Source of the DNA: Desulfobacterales bacterium | GTDB taxonomy: Bacteria; Desulfobacterota; Desulfobacteria; Desulfobacterales; Desulfobacteraceae | Direction: 5' to 3' | Length of the DNA: 64,000 bases | Assembly (NCBI GenBank): GCA_023143455.1 | Contig: JAGLHT010000008.1 | Location: 1-64,000 of the forward strand | Shown: positions 17,387-27,015 of the stretch, piece by piece | Layout of the letters: each line of letters opens with the position of its first letter | Position numbering within the stretch: position 1 is the first letter of the stretch | The notes under the pieces: generated by a model | What the model saw: only the letters and a program-made list of their open reading frames with translations | Databases searched by the model: none | What the model was told of the DNA's origin: nothing | Translations under genes and position numbers: made by a program

Positions 17387-17474
17387 GCCTGGGTGGCGGA
17401 ACTGGTAGACGCAAGGGACTTAAAATCCCTCGGAGGTAATCTCTGTACGAGTTCAATTCTCGTCCCAGGTACCA
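17387..17474 (+). tRNA. tRNA-Leu (anticodon UAA)
   Basis: A complete cloverleaf with a long variable arm. The acceptor is GCCTGGG paired with CCCAGGT (first pair G-U), then discriminator A and an encoded CCA. The D-arm region has GGTAGACGC, the anticodon stem-loop is AGGGA-CTTAAAA-TCCCT giving anticodon TAA, and the T-arm is ACGAG-TTCAATT-CTCGT. Leucine identity follows from the anticodon and the class II variable arm. Confidence 0.97.
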
Positions 17475-17480
17475 CAGATA

Positions 17481-17519
17481 TTAAAAAGGATTTTAAGTAT
17501 TGTTTAAAATCCTTTTTAA
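17481..17519 (+). terminator. Terminator-like hairpin after tRNA-Leu
   Basis: A perfect 16-bp inverted repeat (17481-17496 with 17504-17519) and a 7-base loop start 6 bases after the tRNA CCA and are followed by ACTTTTTC. The stem is AT-rich with one GG/CC core. It ends 29 bases before the murA ATG, so it may end tRNA transcription or attenuate read-through into murA. Confidence 0.65.
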
Positions 17520-17548
17520 ACTTTTTCATTTTACAGCAAAAGAGTATT

Positions 17549-18808
17549 ATGGATAAAATTGAAATACAAGGTGGAAATAAGCTTGAAGGCGAAGTCTTAA
17601 TAAGCGGTGCTAAAAACGCAGCCCTTCCTTTTATCGCTTCTACTATTTTAGTTGACGGGAAAACTTCTATTACAAATGTTCCCATTCTCATGGATGTTAA
17701 AAGTATCTTACTCCTCCTTCAAAATCTTGGTGCTAAATGCGAGTTAACTAATAACCATGTTATGATTGATGGATCAACTATCAATAACACCCAGGCAGAT
17801 TATGACCTTGTAAGGAAAATGCGAGCGTCCATTCTTGTGTTAGGTCCATTGGTATCAAGATTTGGACATGCAAGAGTTTCTTTACCAGGCGGGTGTGCCA
17901 TCGGAGCAAGACCCGTTGATATGCATCTTAAAGCCTTGAGAGCTCTTGGTGCCACGATAAAGATTGAACATGGTTATATAGAAGCAAAAGCTGAACAATT
18001 GATTGGCAGTGAAATTTATTTTGATACTCCCACAGTGACCGGGACGGAAAATATTATGATGGCTGCTACCCTTGCAGAAGGGAGAACTGTTTTAAGAAAT
18101 GCGGCCAGAGAACCTGAAATTTTAGCTTTGGCTGAAGCACTTAACACCATGGGTGCAGATATTCACGGTGCTGGCACAGCAATTATTCATATTAATGGTG
18201 TAAAATCACTACGTCCTGCAGAAATTTATGTTATTCCTGATAGAATTGAGGCAGGCACTTACATGGTTGCTGCTGCTGCAACTCGTGGTGATGTCGTGAT
18301 CAAAGGATGTAACCCTGAACACATTGGCGGTATTATCAGTAAATTGAGGGAAACAGGTACCATTGTGGATGTCAGTGATAATTCTATACGGGTAAAAGGA
18401 GTTGAAAAGATCAAAAGTGTGGATATTAAGACTCTCCCATATCCTGGTTTCCCTACAGACATGCAGGCGCAGTTTATGGCATTAATGACAATTGCTGATA
18501 ATAGCAGTATGATTCATGAAACAATATTTGAAAATAGATTCTCCCATGCCAATGAACTTTTACGCATGGGTGCGGATATATCAATTTCTGATGGCAATTA
18601 TGCAAGAGTGAGAGGAGTTAAAAAACTTCAGGGCGCACAAGTTATGGCATCTGACTTAAGAGCGAGTGCTTCTTTGATAATTGCAGGTTTAATAGCTCAA
18701 GGGACAACTTCAATAAGTCGGGTTTACCATATGGATAGAGGCTATGATTCTATTGAAAAGAAGTTTTCTCAAATTGGTGCAAATATCAGACGGATACGTG
18801 ATAACTGA
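17549..18808 (+). CDS. murA: UDP-N-acetylglucosamine 1-carboxyvinyltransferase
   Basis: First committed step of peptidoglycan synthesis: transfers enolpyruvate from PEP to UDP-GlcNAc. I start at the ATG at 17549, giving 419 residues (MDKIEIQGG...). The frame is open further upstream only because it runs through the tRNA gene. Motifs are [24 protein letters not shown] and [15 protein letters not shown], which holds the active-site cysteine (the residue fosfomycin attacks). [13 protein letters not shown] follows. Cys rather than Asp at this position predicts fosfomycin sensitivity of the enzyme. It heads a run with comEC and an unknown gene. Confidence 0.96.
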   Translation: MDKIEIQGGNKLEGEVLISGAKNAALPFIASTILVDGKTSITNVPILMDVKSILLLLQNLGAKCELTNNHVMIDGSTINNTQADYDLVRKMRASILVLGPLVSRFGHARVSLPGGCAIGARPVDMHLKALRALGATIKIEHGYIEAKAEQLIGSEIYFDTPTVTGTENIMMAATLAEGRTVLRNAAREPEILALAEALNTMGADIHGAGTAIIHINGVKSLRPAEIYVIPDRIEAGTYMVAAAATRGDVVIKGCNPEHIGGIISKLRETGTIVDVSDNSIRVKGVEKIKSVDIKTLPYPGFPTDMQAQFMALMTIADNSSMIHETIFENRFSHANELLRMGADISISDGNYARVRGVKKLQGAQVMASDLRASASLIIAGLIAQGTTSISRVYHMDRGYDSIEKKFSQIGANIRRIRDN

Positions 18809-18841
18809 AATATGTAATCATCTAAATAATCATAAGGGTTT

Positions 18842-21340
18842 GTGAAAAAACGAGAAATCACACTCAATCCTCCATTAGCTATCCCGACATTATTATTTGC
18901 TTCAGGAATAATAGTTGGGAATATCACCAGTTCATATTTTATTTTTTCATCATTGATTTTCATTTTTGTTTTACTCCTTTATTACAAGAAGAAAATCAAC
19001 CTTAGGTATTCTTTTTTTCTCTTTATTTTTTTTTTAGGTTTTGTTTCCATAATACCACACTTACCTTTGAGCTATGAAGCAAAACAGATCTCGAGATATT
19101 TTGATAAAAAAGATCTTCATATTTTTGGTAGAGTTGATTCAAAACCCACCCTGAAAGATATTAGAACAAAATTTGTCTTAAAAATTTCAAAAATAAAAGG
19201 AAAACAAAATAATAAGGATGAAAATGTTACTGGAAGAATAATATTATACAGCTATCGTGGAACCCCTAAATTAGAATATGGGGATCTGATAAGTTTTAAA
19301 GGGTCCATTAAAAAACCAAGGAATTTTTTAAACCCAGGGGGGTTTGACTATGTTAAACATCTCTCTTTTAGTGATATTGCGGGTGTTTCTTATACAAATG
19401 GTAAAAAGATTAAAACCTATGAAAGAGGAAAAGACCAAAGCTTATCTATAAAGGTTATAAGAGAAATAAACCAGCTAAGGGAAAATTTTTCAGAATTTAT
19501 AAAAAATTCAACTGATAATGACAAAGCTTTCTCAATATTGTGTGCTTTAACAACAGGGGTAAAAGATTATATCCCGGATAAACTAAGAGATGATTTTTCA
19601 AAATCAGGAGCCAGTCATATTTTAGCGATTTCAGGGCTTCACCTTTCAATAGTGACTACAATGTTCTTTTTTGTCTTTAATAATTTTTTTTCATGTGTGA
19701 AATCATTAGTAATAAGAGGACTTTCAGTAAAATTTGCAGCCTTAGCAACTTTAATCCCTTTGATCTCTTATGCGGTTTTGTCAGGTTTTTCTCCATCAAC
19801 CAAAAGAGCTTTCATAATGATAACCATTTACATGCTTTCTTTTGTTATTGAAAGAGAAAAAGATGTCTTGAATTCCCTTGCAGCAGCAGGGATAATTATA
19901 CTTGTTATTAACCCATCTGCTCTTTTTGCTATTTCTTTTCAGTTATCATTTTCAGCAGTTTTTTTTATTATTTTAGGCATATATATAACAAGGGATATAT
20001 CGTTTTTTAAAAACAAGAATTTTATATCTAGGCTTAGTATGTTTATTGTGGTTTCATTCTCGGCTGGTCTTGGAACAATGCCCCTAGTTATGCATTATTT
20101 TAATATTGTTTCGCTTGTACAACTTTTTACAAATCTTGTAATAATCCCACTTATCGGTTTTATTGTTGTTCCTCTTGGTTTGACAGCACTCTTTGTTTTT
20201 TCATTTTCTGAACCAATTGCTTTCCTTTTGATTAAACTATCAATCCCTGTTTTATCCTTTTCAATATCTTTTGTTGAATACCTTTCTTCACTTTCTTATA
20301 CTTGGGCAAGGTGTACAACACCCCACGTCTTTGAAATTATCTGCTATTATGCATTTATGTTTGGGCTTTTTCTTTGTTTATTAAAGAAAAATAAAAAAAG
20401 TGTTTATATTGTGGGTTTTTCAATTTTTCTGTTTGTTTGCTATACAGGGTTTGTATTGGAACAAAGATTTTTCAATGAAAACTTGCAAATTACTATTTTG
20501 GATGTGGGACAAGGAAGCAGCTCTTTAGTTGAAGGACCAAAAGGCACGAATATACTTGTTGATGGTGGAGGGTTTTCATATAGCTCCACATTTGACACAG
20601 GTAGACATATTGTAGCCCCCTTTTTATGGAACAAAAAGATTGCAACACTTGACGCTGTCATTTTAACTCACCCTGAAAAAGATCATATGAATGGTCTTGT
20701 CTATATAATTGAGAACTTTAATGTAAAAAAATTAATAAAAAATTCTGACACAAGAAAAAAAAGAAGTTATGTTGACCTTATAGAAACCTGTTTAGAAAAG
20801 AATGTACCAATTGTTGAGTTTCCAATAGAGCCTTCTCTATCCTTTTCATTAGATGGGAAAAAAGAAATCGAACCAAACATTTACCCCCAAATCAAATTGG
20901 GTAAGTTAATGATCTCTTTTTTACATCCGCTCTCGGATAATAAATTTATAGATAAATTTGGAAAAAATGATTATAATAATAATTCGCTTGTTTTTAAGGT
21001 TAAACATAAAAATTTTATAATTCTTTTTCCTGGCGATATTATGGAAAGAACTGAAAAAAAACTTGCATTGACGCTTGGTGATGAACTAAAAGCTGATATT
21101 TTGATTGCTCCTCATCATGGGAGCTCAACATCAAGTTCATCTTTTTTCCTTGATAAAGTAAAACCTGAGAGTATAATAATATCATGTGGATGGCATAATC
21201 AATATAATTTTCCTAATAATGATGTCATTGCCAGATACAATACAAAAGATATTAATTATTATAGAACAGATTTACATGGTGCTGTTAAAGTTGTTTCAAA
21301 TGGCAAATATTATAATATTGTTACCTTTAAAGGAGACTGA
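18842..21340 (+). CDS. comEC: ComEC/Rec2 DNA-uptake channel protein
   Basis: Inner-membrane channel that carries single-stranded DNA into the cytoplasm during natural transformation. It starts with GTG and has 832 residues. Order: two N-terminal helices and an OB-like extracytoplasmic domain (about 45-215), the competence domain with many helices (about 240-530; HILAISGLHLSI, GFSPSTKRAF), and a C-terminal metallo-beta-lactamase-like domain (about 545-832). The last carries LDVGQGSSSLVEG, LTHPEKDHMNG, FPGDI and APHHGSSTSS. All three parts are complete, so the gene looks functional. No other com gene is nearby. Confidence 0.94.
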   Translation: MKKREITLNPPLAIPTLLFASGIIVGNITSSYFIFSSLIFIFVLLLYYKKKINLRYSFFLFIFFLGFVSIIPHLPLSYEAKQISRYFDKKDLHIFGRVDSKPTLKDIRTKFVLKISKIKGKQNNKDENVTGRIILYSYRGTPKLEYGDLISFKGSIKKPRNFLNPGGFDYVKHLSFSDIAGVSYTNGKKIKTYERGKDQSLSIKVIREINQLRENFSEFIKNSTDNDKAFSILCALTTGVKDYIPDKLRDDFSKSGASHILAISGLHLSIVTTMFFFVFNNFFSCVKSLVIRGLSVKFAALATLIPLISYAVLSGFSPSTKRAFIMITIYMLSFVIEREKDVLNSLAAAGIIILVINPSALFAISFQLSFSAVFFIILGIYITRDISFFKNKNFISRLSMFIVVSFSAGLGTMPLVMHYFNIVSLVQLFTNLVIIPLIGFIVVPLGLTALFVFSFSEPIAFLLIKLSIPVLSFSISFVEYLSSLSYTWARCTTPHVFEIICYYAFMFGLFLCLLKKNKKSVYIVGFSIFLFVCYTGFVLEQRFFNENLQITILDVGQGSSSLVEGPKGTNILVDGGGFSYSSTFDTGRHIVAPFLWNKKIATLDAVILTHPEKDHMNGLVYIIENFNVKKLIKNSDTRKKRSYVDLIETCLEKNVPIVEFPIEPSLSFSLDGKKEIEPNIYPQIKLGKLMISFLHPLSDNKFIDKFGKNDYNNNSLVFKVKHKNFIILFPGDIMERTEKKLALTLGDELKADILIAPHHGSSTSSSSFFLDKVKPESIIISCGWHNQYNFPNNDVIARYNTKDINYYRTDLHGAVKVVSNGKYYNIVTFKGD

Positions 21341-21342
21341 AA

Positions 21343-22188
21343 TTGTTTTTTTTATATTTTCCATACGTTTTTTTGCTCTCTCTTATATTGTTTGTTGAGT
21401 TTACTGAGAAAAAAAAGTCAAAATTGTGGGCTTTGATTGTTTTTTTTGCTCCAGTTACAGCACCCTATTATATTTTCAGAACAAAAAAAGAGGAAGGCCT
21501 TACCTGGATAATGATATTCCTTGCGAGTTTTTCTGTTGTAGTTGCAAGTGAAGTTACATTGTATACTTTTAAAAAAGAAAAAATGAAATATTCTGATCAA
21601 CCACCTGTTATAAGACAGGCACTGAGAATTGCAGATGAACTTCAGGAAACAACAGAAAAATTTGATTATGCAATTATTGAACTTGAAGAAATGAGCAGAA
21701 TACTCTCAGGCCTTGAGAAGATTGATGAGACTGCAGAGTACATCGGAACAGTCAGGCTGGCAGGTGGTGCGAACAAAGCCACGGTATCAAAACTTATAAA
21801 TTATATTGGCAATTACAGAAGCTATTATAATAAAAAAAATGTTCAATGGGTTTTTCTAATTGAAGAATATTATAAAAGCGATGTAATACGTCGGCATCTT
21901 GATAGTTTTGAAGAATATCTTAGTGCATTTGAAGACCTCTTATTGTTTTCCTACAAAAATTTTTATAAAATTTCTGAACTGGAAAACCCAAAAGCCCTTA
22001 GAAATTACGATGCATATTATTTGCAATACCGAAGGGCAGCTGAGAAATTTAGTAAATATAATTTACAAAGGACTGAGTACCAAAATCAATTTGTTCAAGA
22101 ACACCCTAAAATTGAGGCATATTTACCAGGAGTTCGACAGTCAGATGTTTTCAGTATTCATAGACAATCTTTTAGTAAGTTTTTTTGA
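21343..22188 (+). CDS. Membrane-anchored protein of unknown function
   Basis: A 281-residue protein beginning at TTG with a good AGGAG ribosome-binding site 8 bases upstream, directly after the comEC stop. Residues 1-70 contain two or three hydrophobic segments (YFPYVFLLSLILFVEF; LWALIVFFAPVTAPYYIF; IMIFLASFSVVVASEV). The rest is charged, mostly helical and without cysteines, and looks like a soluble domain. I recognise no family. It converges on the giant activase gene and overlaps its 3' end by 31 bases. Confidence 0.7.
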   Translation: MFFLYFPYVFLLSLILFVEFTEKKKSKLWALIVFFAPVTAPYYIFRTKKEEGLTWIMIFLASFSVVVASEVTLYTFKKEKMKYSDQPPVIRQALRIADELQETTEKFDYAIIELEEMSRILSGLEKIDETAEYIGTVRLAGGANKATVSKLINYIGNYRSYYNKKNVQWVFLIEEYYKSDVIRRHLDSFEEYLSAFEDLLLFSYKNFYKISELENPKALRNYDAYYLQYRRAAEKFSKYNLQRTEYQNQFVQEHPKIEAYLPGVRQSDVFSIHRQSFSKFF

Positions 22189-25100
22189 ACAGCTTCTTTT
22201 TTTGAAAATTTTAAAAAAGGTATTATCACGTTATTTTTATTTCCTCCTGAAAGGTCATAAGTAATACTTACAACCGGTACTCCCGTGTTCTTTTCAATTT
22301 TTTCTGTCATAGCTTCTGTAACCATGGAAGGACAGCAAAAAGAAGGGCTGACTTGAACAAAAAGCGCAATATCCGGATGTTCTTTTAAAACATAATGAAT
22401 TTTAAGAATATTATCCATGGATTCTCCTGTATGTTCCATGCGCATATCATATTCCGCAAGAATATTTTCAGGAGAATCAGAATAGTCTATTTCGTTCTCA
22501 TTTAATAATGGGGCAAAATATTTATAGAACTTTTTTTCCATTTGAGTGGTTACAAAAAACAATGTTTTATTTGAGACAAGGTCTACGTATCTTCCTTCTT
22601 TAAACCATTTTTTAAAATATGTAGAGGCTATCATTCTTACAAATCTGGAATATGGAGTTGTGACGACCTCCCCACCATTTTTTTCTATATAATTGATAAG
22701 ATCCTGATTTATTATATTGTTATCTCTCATATATAAGTCACCAAATATTGAAACTTTTGGTCGTTTCTCTTTTTTAATCTGAATTTTCGAGAATGGGGAT
22801 AGGGCTTCCATGAGAGCTTGATCTTTAGATGTATTGTTCCTAAAAGCCTTGGAAATAATTGATGTAGCATTTTTAATGGCTAAATCAGTTTCTCCTTTAT
22901 GTATTTCATATGGTCTGAGCTGGCATCCAACTTTTCTTAGCAATCCTCCAAACATATAGGCAAAATATGCATTAGGCCAGATTTTCATGGAAATGTCTAT
23001 GAAAGAAAGCTCTCCTGTGTAAACTTCAGAACTTTCAAAACCATTCTTCTCTTTTTTTAGTATTTGTTTTATATGATGTGGGTAGAGTTTAATGTTACAG
23101 GAAATTTCAGATTTACCTACCCATAATACGGAATTTGAAGGATCAATATTATATTTTTTAACTGTATGAATAAAACTGCTTGCAACTGCATTGAGGGGAA
23201 TGCACTGTCCTGTGTTGGTTTGAAGGCATTTTTTTAGCGTTTCTTCAGTCTCTTCCATTAAGTAGGCGTTGTATCCTTCAGCCTTTAATATGCTAACTAG
23301 GAATTTACCAGTAATATCATCCCAGTTTGGAAAGAATATATCTTTATTTTTAATATCAGGTGAAAGTTCAGGATTGATATCTTTAAAATCAATTATTTGT
23401 TTATTAAAAGAATATTTTTTGTGGTTGTTAAAGGAAGTGATTGCAGCTTCAATTCTTGTCTCATAACCTACACTGGAATCATGTTCATCAAGTTCTAAGA
23501 TAAGATATGGTTTTTTATAGGCTTCCATGATTTGTTTAAAATAATCTTTACAGAAGGAATCAGGAGAACAATTAAATGAAGTTATGTAGACAGGGTAAAG
23601 GTTGTCAGTGTTTGCTGCAATATATGTTGCCTTTAATATTTCAGCAGCATGGTACCAGTGGATTTCTTTAAGCAGTCCATCAATATCAGAAAAATCGTAA
23701 TTCTCATAGTCGAGCATATCCTGATAAAATGCTTTAACATTAAGATTCGCAAAAATATCAGGGATTTTACCGTTTAAACTTTTTGAAAGTATTGTGTATG
23801 GTCTGCCCACAAGAACTACATTCGGATTTGATGAATCATTCTTATGTTTTGAATAAATTCCTTCAAGGTTCTTTTTATTTTTAGTTTTAAGCTCAAAAGC
23901 TTTGTCCCATGCAGAAGATATATCAAAAAATGATATTTCTTGGGGGATTTTGCTTTTTAAAGATTTGTATAATTCAAGTTTGGTGTAAAAATTTGTATAT
24001 AAATATTTTACCAAGGGGGATATCAACCTGTTTTTATCAATACTTGGAAGGTTGGATATAACAGAGGGAGCAAATTGAGTATAATAGCAGTATTGCCTCC
24101 TTTTTGTTTTTTCCTCTCTTGGCTCTTCAAAATAGAGTGGCAGGAATACAAAATTTGTTTTTCCCATAAGATGAGCAATATGTCCATGGAAAGATAGTAT
24201 TGGGGTGCAGAATTCTGCACTGGCAATATTTTTGCCAATTCTTACTGGGTTTTTCAAATTTTCGCTGGTAATAGTTTTAATCCCCATAGTATTAAAAAAA
24301 TCCTTCCAGAAATTAAGATCCTCTACCATATTAAGTGCTGCGGGGATTCCAATTGAAAAGTCATGATTATTTGTTTTGAGAGTAGTTTTTTCTAAAACTT
24401 TTTCTCTTTGTTTTAATAGATTAAAATCTTGTTCCATTGGGACATAACTATTTGTATTATAATCTCTTCCACATAAAAATCCAAAAGCTTCAATTTGATT
24501 GTTTACTTCAGCAATAGTGATTTTGCAGTGATTAGTACATAATTGGCACGTTTCCTGGCTTATTGGAATCTTTGTTTTATAAAGTTCAAACCCGTTAAAC
24601 GAGTTTGATTTAACGTTTTGTTCAGAGAGTATTAAGCAGATGCCAAGCGCGCCTGTTAAATGGCAGTACTTTGAGACATGTATTTGTTTATTAAGTTTTT
24701 GTTCAAAAGCTGCAACAAGAGCTTTGTTTTTTGCAGTAGCTCCCTGAAAAAGAATAGTATTTCCAATTTCACCTTCAGAAGCTACTTTTGATAAGTAATT
24801 ATCTCTTACAGAGTGTAGTGCAGAAGCAAGCACTTGATCAGTGCTGTAACCAAGAGTTAAAAAGTGGTTCATATCTCTTTCCATAAATACAGTGCATCTG
24901 TCACTGGATAAAGGAGATTTAACTGATTCTGTTCTTTTTGAATAGTCAAGTATTGGGCATCCAAGTTTATTTGCCTGTTCTTCAATAAAACTTCCCGTCC
25001 CTGCTGCACAAATAGCATTCATTGTTGATGATGTAACATTTCCATATTTTAAAGTTGTGAACTTTGCGTCTTGACCGCCAATTTCAATTATTGTATCAAC

Positions 25101-26375
25101 ATCTGGATTGAGCTTGACAGCAGCCTTTGCATGGGCTGTGATTTCGTCAGGGGCAATATCTGCTCCAATAATTTTACTGGCAAGTTTTCTACCTGAGCCT
25201 GTTGTGCCACACCCTTTAATGTTAATATCATAATTATATTTTTTTATAACATAATCCTGGGCTTTTAAGATGGAAAGTATTGCTTCTACAGGTTTTGAAG
25301 CGGTTCTGGTGTAAAAGCCTGCCACAACTTCTTGAGTGGCTGTCATAATAACGCTTTTTGTACTTGTAGAGCCCACATCTATACCTAAATAGCATTCTTT
25401 TGAAGTCAAATCCGAAGGATTGATATAAATGTCTATCTCAACATTCTCGTATATAAAGTTTTCATATGCCTCAAACACAGGATATTCTGACATTGTTAGA
25501 GAAAGGGCTGGGTAGAAAAGTTTGTGTTCCTTTTTATCTGTTTTTAAAAGATCTGAAAAAAGATTAAATATTATTTTGTTATTTTGCAGGTGTTGTCTTT
25601 GAGGAAGTTCATCGATCAAGCATAGTGCTGCACCAAGAGCTCCATATAAATGAGAGTTTTCATCTGTAATAAGTTCATCATTTAAAAGCTCTTCAAGATG
25701 TTTTTTAACACTAAGATTTTTTGAAACTCCTCCACAGAAAACCACTGGATATCGTATGTTTGTCCCTGAAAACAAAGCATTAAAAATATTTTTTGCAAGG
25801 CCTTTACAAAGACCATCACATATTTGTGGTATTGAATAACCTTCCTGTTGGGCATGAATTAGATCAGTTTTGGCAAAAACAGCACATCTTGTGGCAATGT
25901 CTGGAAGTTGAGAGAAATTCGATAATGCTTTTTGACTGAGTTGTTGTGATGATTCAAGGCCAAGCCTGATTGCCTGCTGGTCAAGGAAGCTTCCAGTACC
26001 TGCTGCACAGGAAGTGTTATGTTTTGATCCGGAATAATTTCCAGTTTTATCAAAATAGCTTAAATTGAATTTTTCTCCACCGACATTTAAAATAGAACCG
26101 ATATGACCATGTAAATGATTACAGGCTCTTATAACGGACACAAGCTGATCATATTTTGCCTCGCTTTTAATATATGAAGCGCTTGATGATGTAATAGCAA
26201 TATGATTTGTTTTAGTTAAATCAATATTCTCTAAAGCTTTTTCAAGGCTTGAATCAATATTGCCATGGTGGAAGAGATAGGAAGTAGAAAGGATGTTTTT
26301 ATTGGAATCTATCCTAACAATAGATATAGAAACAGATCCAATGTCAATGCCTAAAATATATGATAGAGGCTTCAT
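22158..26375 (-). CDS. Giant double-ASKHA CoA-dehydratase-activase-like protein
   Basis: A 1405-residue protein of the BadF/BadG/BcrA/BcrD activase group. Two ATPase modules follow each other: GIDIGSVSISIVRI near residue 9 with CAAGTGSFLDQQA near 143, and GIDVGSTSTKSVIM near 328 with CAAGTGSFIEEQA near 460. In archetypal activators the CAAGTGSF loop region supplies the cysteine for a 4Fe-4S cluster between subunits. A cysteine cluster (CQLCTNHC, about 610) and DUF2229-type domains follow, with conserved cysteines in EFCTPIL, NTGQCIPLNA and SPSFCCPSMV. Such proteins may drive ATP-dependent low-potential reductions, but the substrate is unknown. The start overlaps the RHH-like gene stop by 1 base (TAATG), so the two are coupled. 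Confidence 0.85.
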   Translation of the reverse strand: MKPLSYILGIDIGSVSISIVRIDSNKNILSTSYLFHHGNIDSSLEKALENIDLTKTNHIAITSSSASYIKSEAKYDQLVSVIRACNHLHGHIGSILNVGGEKFNLSYFDKTGNYSGSKHNTSCAAGTGSFLDQQAIRLGLESSQQLSQKALSNFSQLPDIATRCAVFAKTDLIHAQQEGYSIPQICDGLCKGLAKNIFNALFSGTNIRYPVVFCGGVSKNLSVKKHLEELLNDELITDENSHLYGALGAALCLIDELPQRQHLQNNKIIFNLFSDLLKTDKKEHKLFYPALSLTMSEYPVFEAYENFIYENVEIDIYINPSDLTSKECYLGIDVGSTSTKSVIMTATQEVVAGFYTRTASKPVEAILSILKAQDYVIKKYNYDINIKGCGTTGSGRKLASKIIGADIAPDEITAHAKAAVKLNPDVDTIIEIGGQDAKFTTLKYGNVTSSTMNAICAAGTGSFIEEQANKLGCPILDYSKRTESVKSPLSSDRCTVFMERDMNHFLTLGYSTDQVLASALHSVRDNYLSKVASEGEIGNTILFQGATAKNKALVAAFEQKLNKQIHVSKYCHLTGALGICLILSEQNVKSNSFNGFELYKTKIPISQETCQLCTNHCKITIAEVNNQIEAFGFLCGRDYNTNSYVPMEQDFNLLKQREKVLEKTTLKTNNHDFSIGIPAALNMVEDLNFWKDFFNTMGIKTITSENLKNPVRIGKNIASAEFCTPILSFHGHIAHLMGKTNFVFLPLYFEEPREEKTKRRQYCYYTQFAPSVISNLPSIDKNRLISPLVKYLYTNFYTKLELYKSLKSKIPQEISFFDISSAWDKAFELKTKNKKNLEGIYSKHKNDSSNPNVVLVGRPYTILSKSLNGKIPDIFANLNVKAFYQDMLDYENYDFSDIDGLLKEIHWYHAAEILKATYIAANTDNLYPVYITSFNCSPDSFCKDYFKQIMEAYKKPYLILELDEHDSSVGYETRIEAAITSFNNHKKYSFNKQIIDFKDINPELSPDIKNKDIFFPNWDDITGKFLVSILKAEGYNAYLMEETEETLKKCLQTNTGQCIPLNAVASSFIHTVKKYNIDPSNSVLWVGKSEISCNIKLYPHHIKQILKKEKNGFESSEVYTGELSFIDISMKIWPNAYFAYMFGGLLRKVGCQLRPYEIHKGETDLAIKNATSIISKAFRNNTSKDQALMEALSPFSKIQIKKEKRPKVSIFGDLYMRDNNIINQDLINYIEKNGGEVVTTPYSRFVRMIASTYFKKWFKEGRYVDLVSNKTLFFVTTQMEKKFYKYFAPLLNENEIDYSDSPENILAEYDMRMEHTGESMDNILKIHYVLKEHPDIALFVQVSPSFCCPSMVTEAMTEKIEKNTGVPVVSITYDLSGGNKNNVIIPFLKFSKKEAVQKNLLKDCL

Positions 26376-26851
26376 TATGATAATTTCTCCACAACTTCAT
26401 TATAAAAGTCAGACACCCCTTTGCACCATCCGTCTAAAAATTTTTTTGCATATTGATTTAGATTTTCTTGGGAAAAATTGATGAGATGATCTGAATTAAA
26501 TATTTCATTAAAATAATAGTTAAACTTATTATCTTTAATGATATTATGTGTTTCTTCAAAGCCAACAGCATAAACAAGGTCCTCATAATGGGCTCTTTTT
26601 GCCCATTCCAGGCCTTTATGCAGCCCCATCTCCAGATAATTTTTTTCAGATTCAAATTTTTCTATTTTAAGTCTTTCAATAATTTCAGACATGTCAAAAT
26701 CCTGCTTAATTCTTTTCTGAAATTCTTCCTTTTTTTGTATAGCTTCAAGGAGTGCATCCTGAAACATTTTAGATAGATTGAAAGATTCACGCCATTTGCT
26801 AAGCTTTTCATAGAGCATATCAGGAATGCTCAAAGTAACTTTCTGTGCCAT
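26375..26851 (-). CDS. Ribbon-helix-helix-like protein, probable regulator
   Basis: A 158-residue protein. The N-terminus (QKVTLSIPDMLYEKLSKW, then NLSKMFQDALLEAI) has the beta-strand plus two-helix pattern of CopG/MetJ-type ribbon-helix-helix DNA-binding domains. The rest is charged and helical with aromatic residues, and I do not recognise it. It sits directly upstream of, and is coupled to, the giant activase gene. Its own 5' region carries tandem 18-bp repeats that would suit cooperative RHH binding. A regulator of the activase gene, of itself, and perhaps of the divergent mla operon is a reasonable inference. Confidence 0.7.
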   Translation of the reverse strand: MAQKVTLSIPDMLYEKLSKWRESFNLSKMFQDALLEAIQKKEEFQKRIKQDFDMSEIIERLKIEKFESEKNYLEMGLHKGLEWAKRAHYEDLVYAVGFEETHNIIKDNKFNYYFNEIFNSDHLINFSQENLNQYAKKFLDGWCKGVSDFYNEVVEKLS

Positions 26852-26859
26852 ATTAAAAC

Positions 26860-26931
26860 CTATGTATTAAGTTAAAATTATGTATAATATTTATGATACG
26901 TATGGATATTCTGTTACGTATAATAAATATG
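26860..26931. promoter_or_regulatory. Tandem 18-bp repeat array (candidate operators)
   Basis: Three clear copies in exact 18-bp register: TTATGTATAATATTTATG (26878-26895), ATACGTATGGATATTCTG (26896-26913) and TTACGTATAATAAATATG (26914-26931). A weaker fourth copy, CTATGTATTAAGTTAAAA, lies at 26860-26877. The core ATGTAT/ACGTAT recurs at the same position in all four. The array fills most of the space between the RHH-like gene and the mlaE side and covers the RHH gene's likely -10 box. Confidence 0.8.
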
Positions 26932-26943
26932 AGACCGTGTCAA
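26917..26943 (-). promoter_or_regulatory. Likely promoter of the RHH-activase operon
   Basis: On the minus strand a perfect TTGACA (26943-26938) is followed after 15 bases by TATACG (26922-26917). The -10 box lies within the third 18-bp repeat, so a protein bound to the array would block this promoter. The spacer is shorter than ideal. Confidence 0.5.
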
Positions 26944-26981
26944 CAGTATTTTTAAAGATAATGCATAGATTGAGGAATAGC

Positions 26982-27010
26982 TTGAATTATTTTGAAAAAC
27001 TGAGTATAAA
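26982..27010 (+). promoter_or_regulatory. Possible promoter just before mlaE
   Basis: TTGAAT (26982-26987), a 17-base spacer and TATAAA (27005-27010) resemble a sigma-70 promoter. It ends only 5 bases before the mlaE ATG, so transcription from it would be leaderless. That makes either the promoter or the chosen start codon doubtful. Confidence 0.3.
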
Positions 27011-27015
27011 AAATC

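Noticed and set aside
17393-17548. Open frame extending murA upstream
   Set aside because: It runs through the tRNA-Leu gene and its terminator. The ATG at 17549 gives the normal MurA length.
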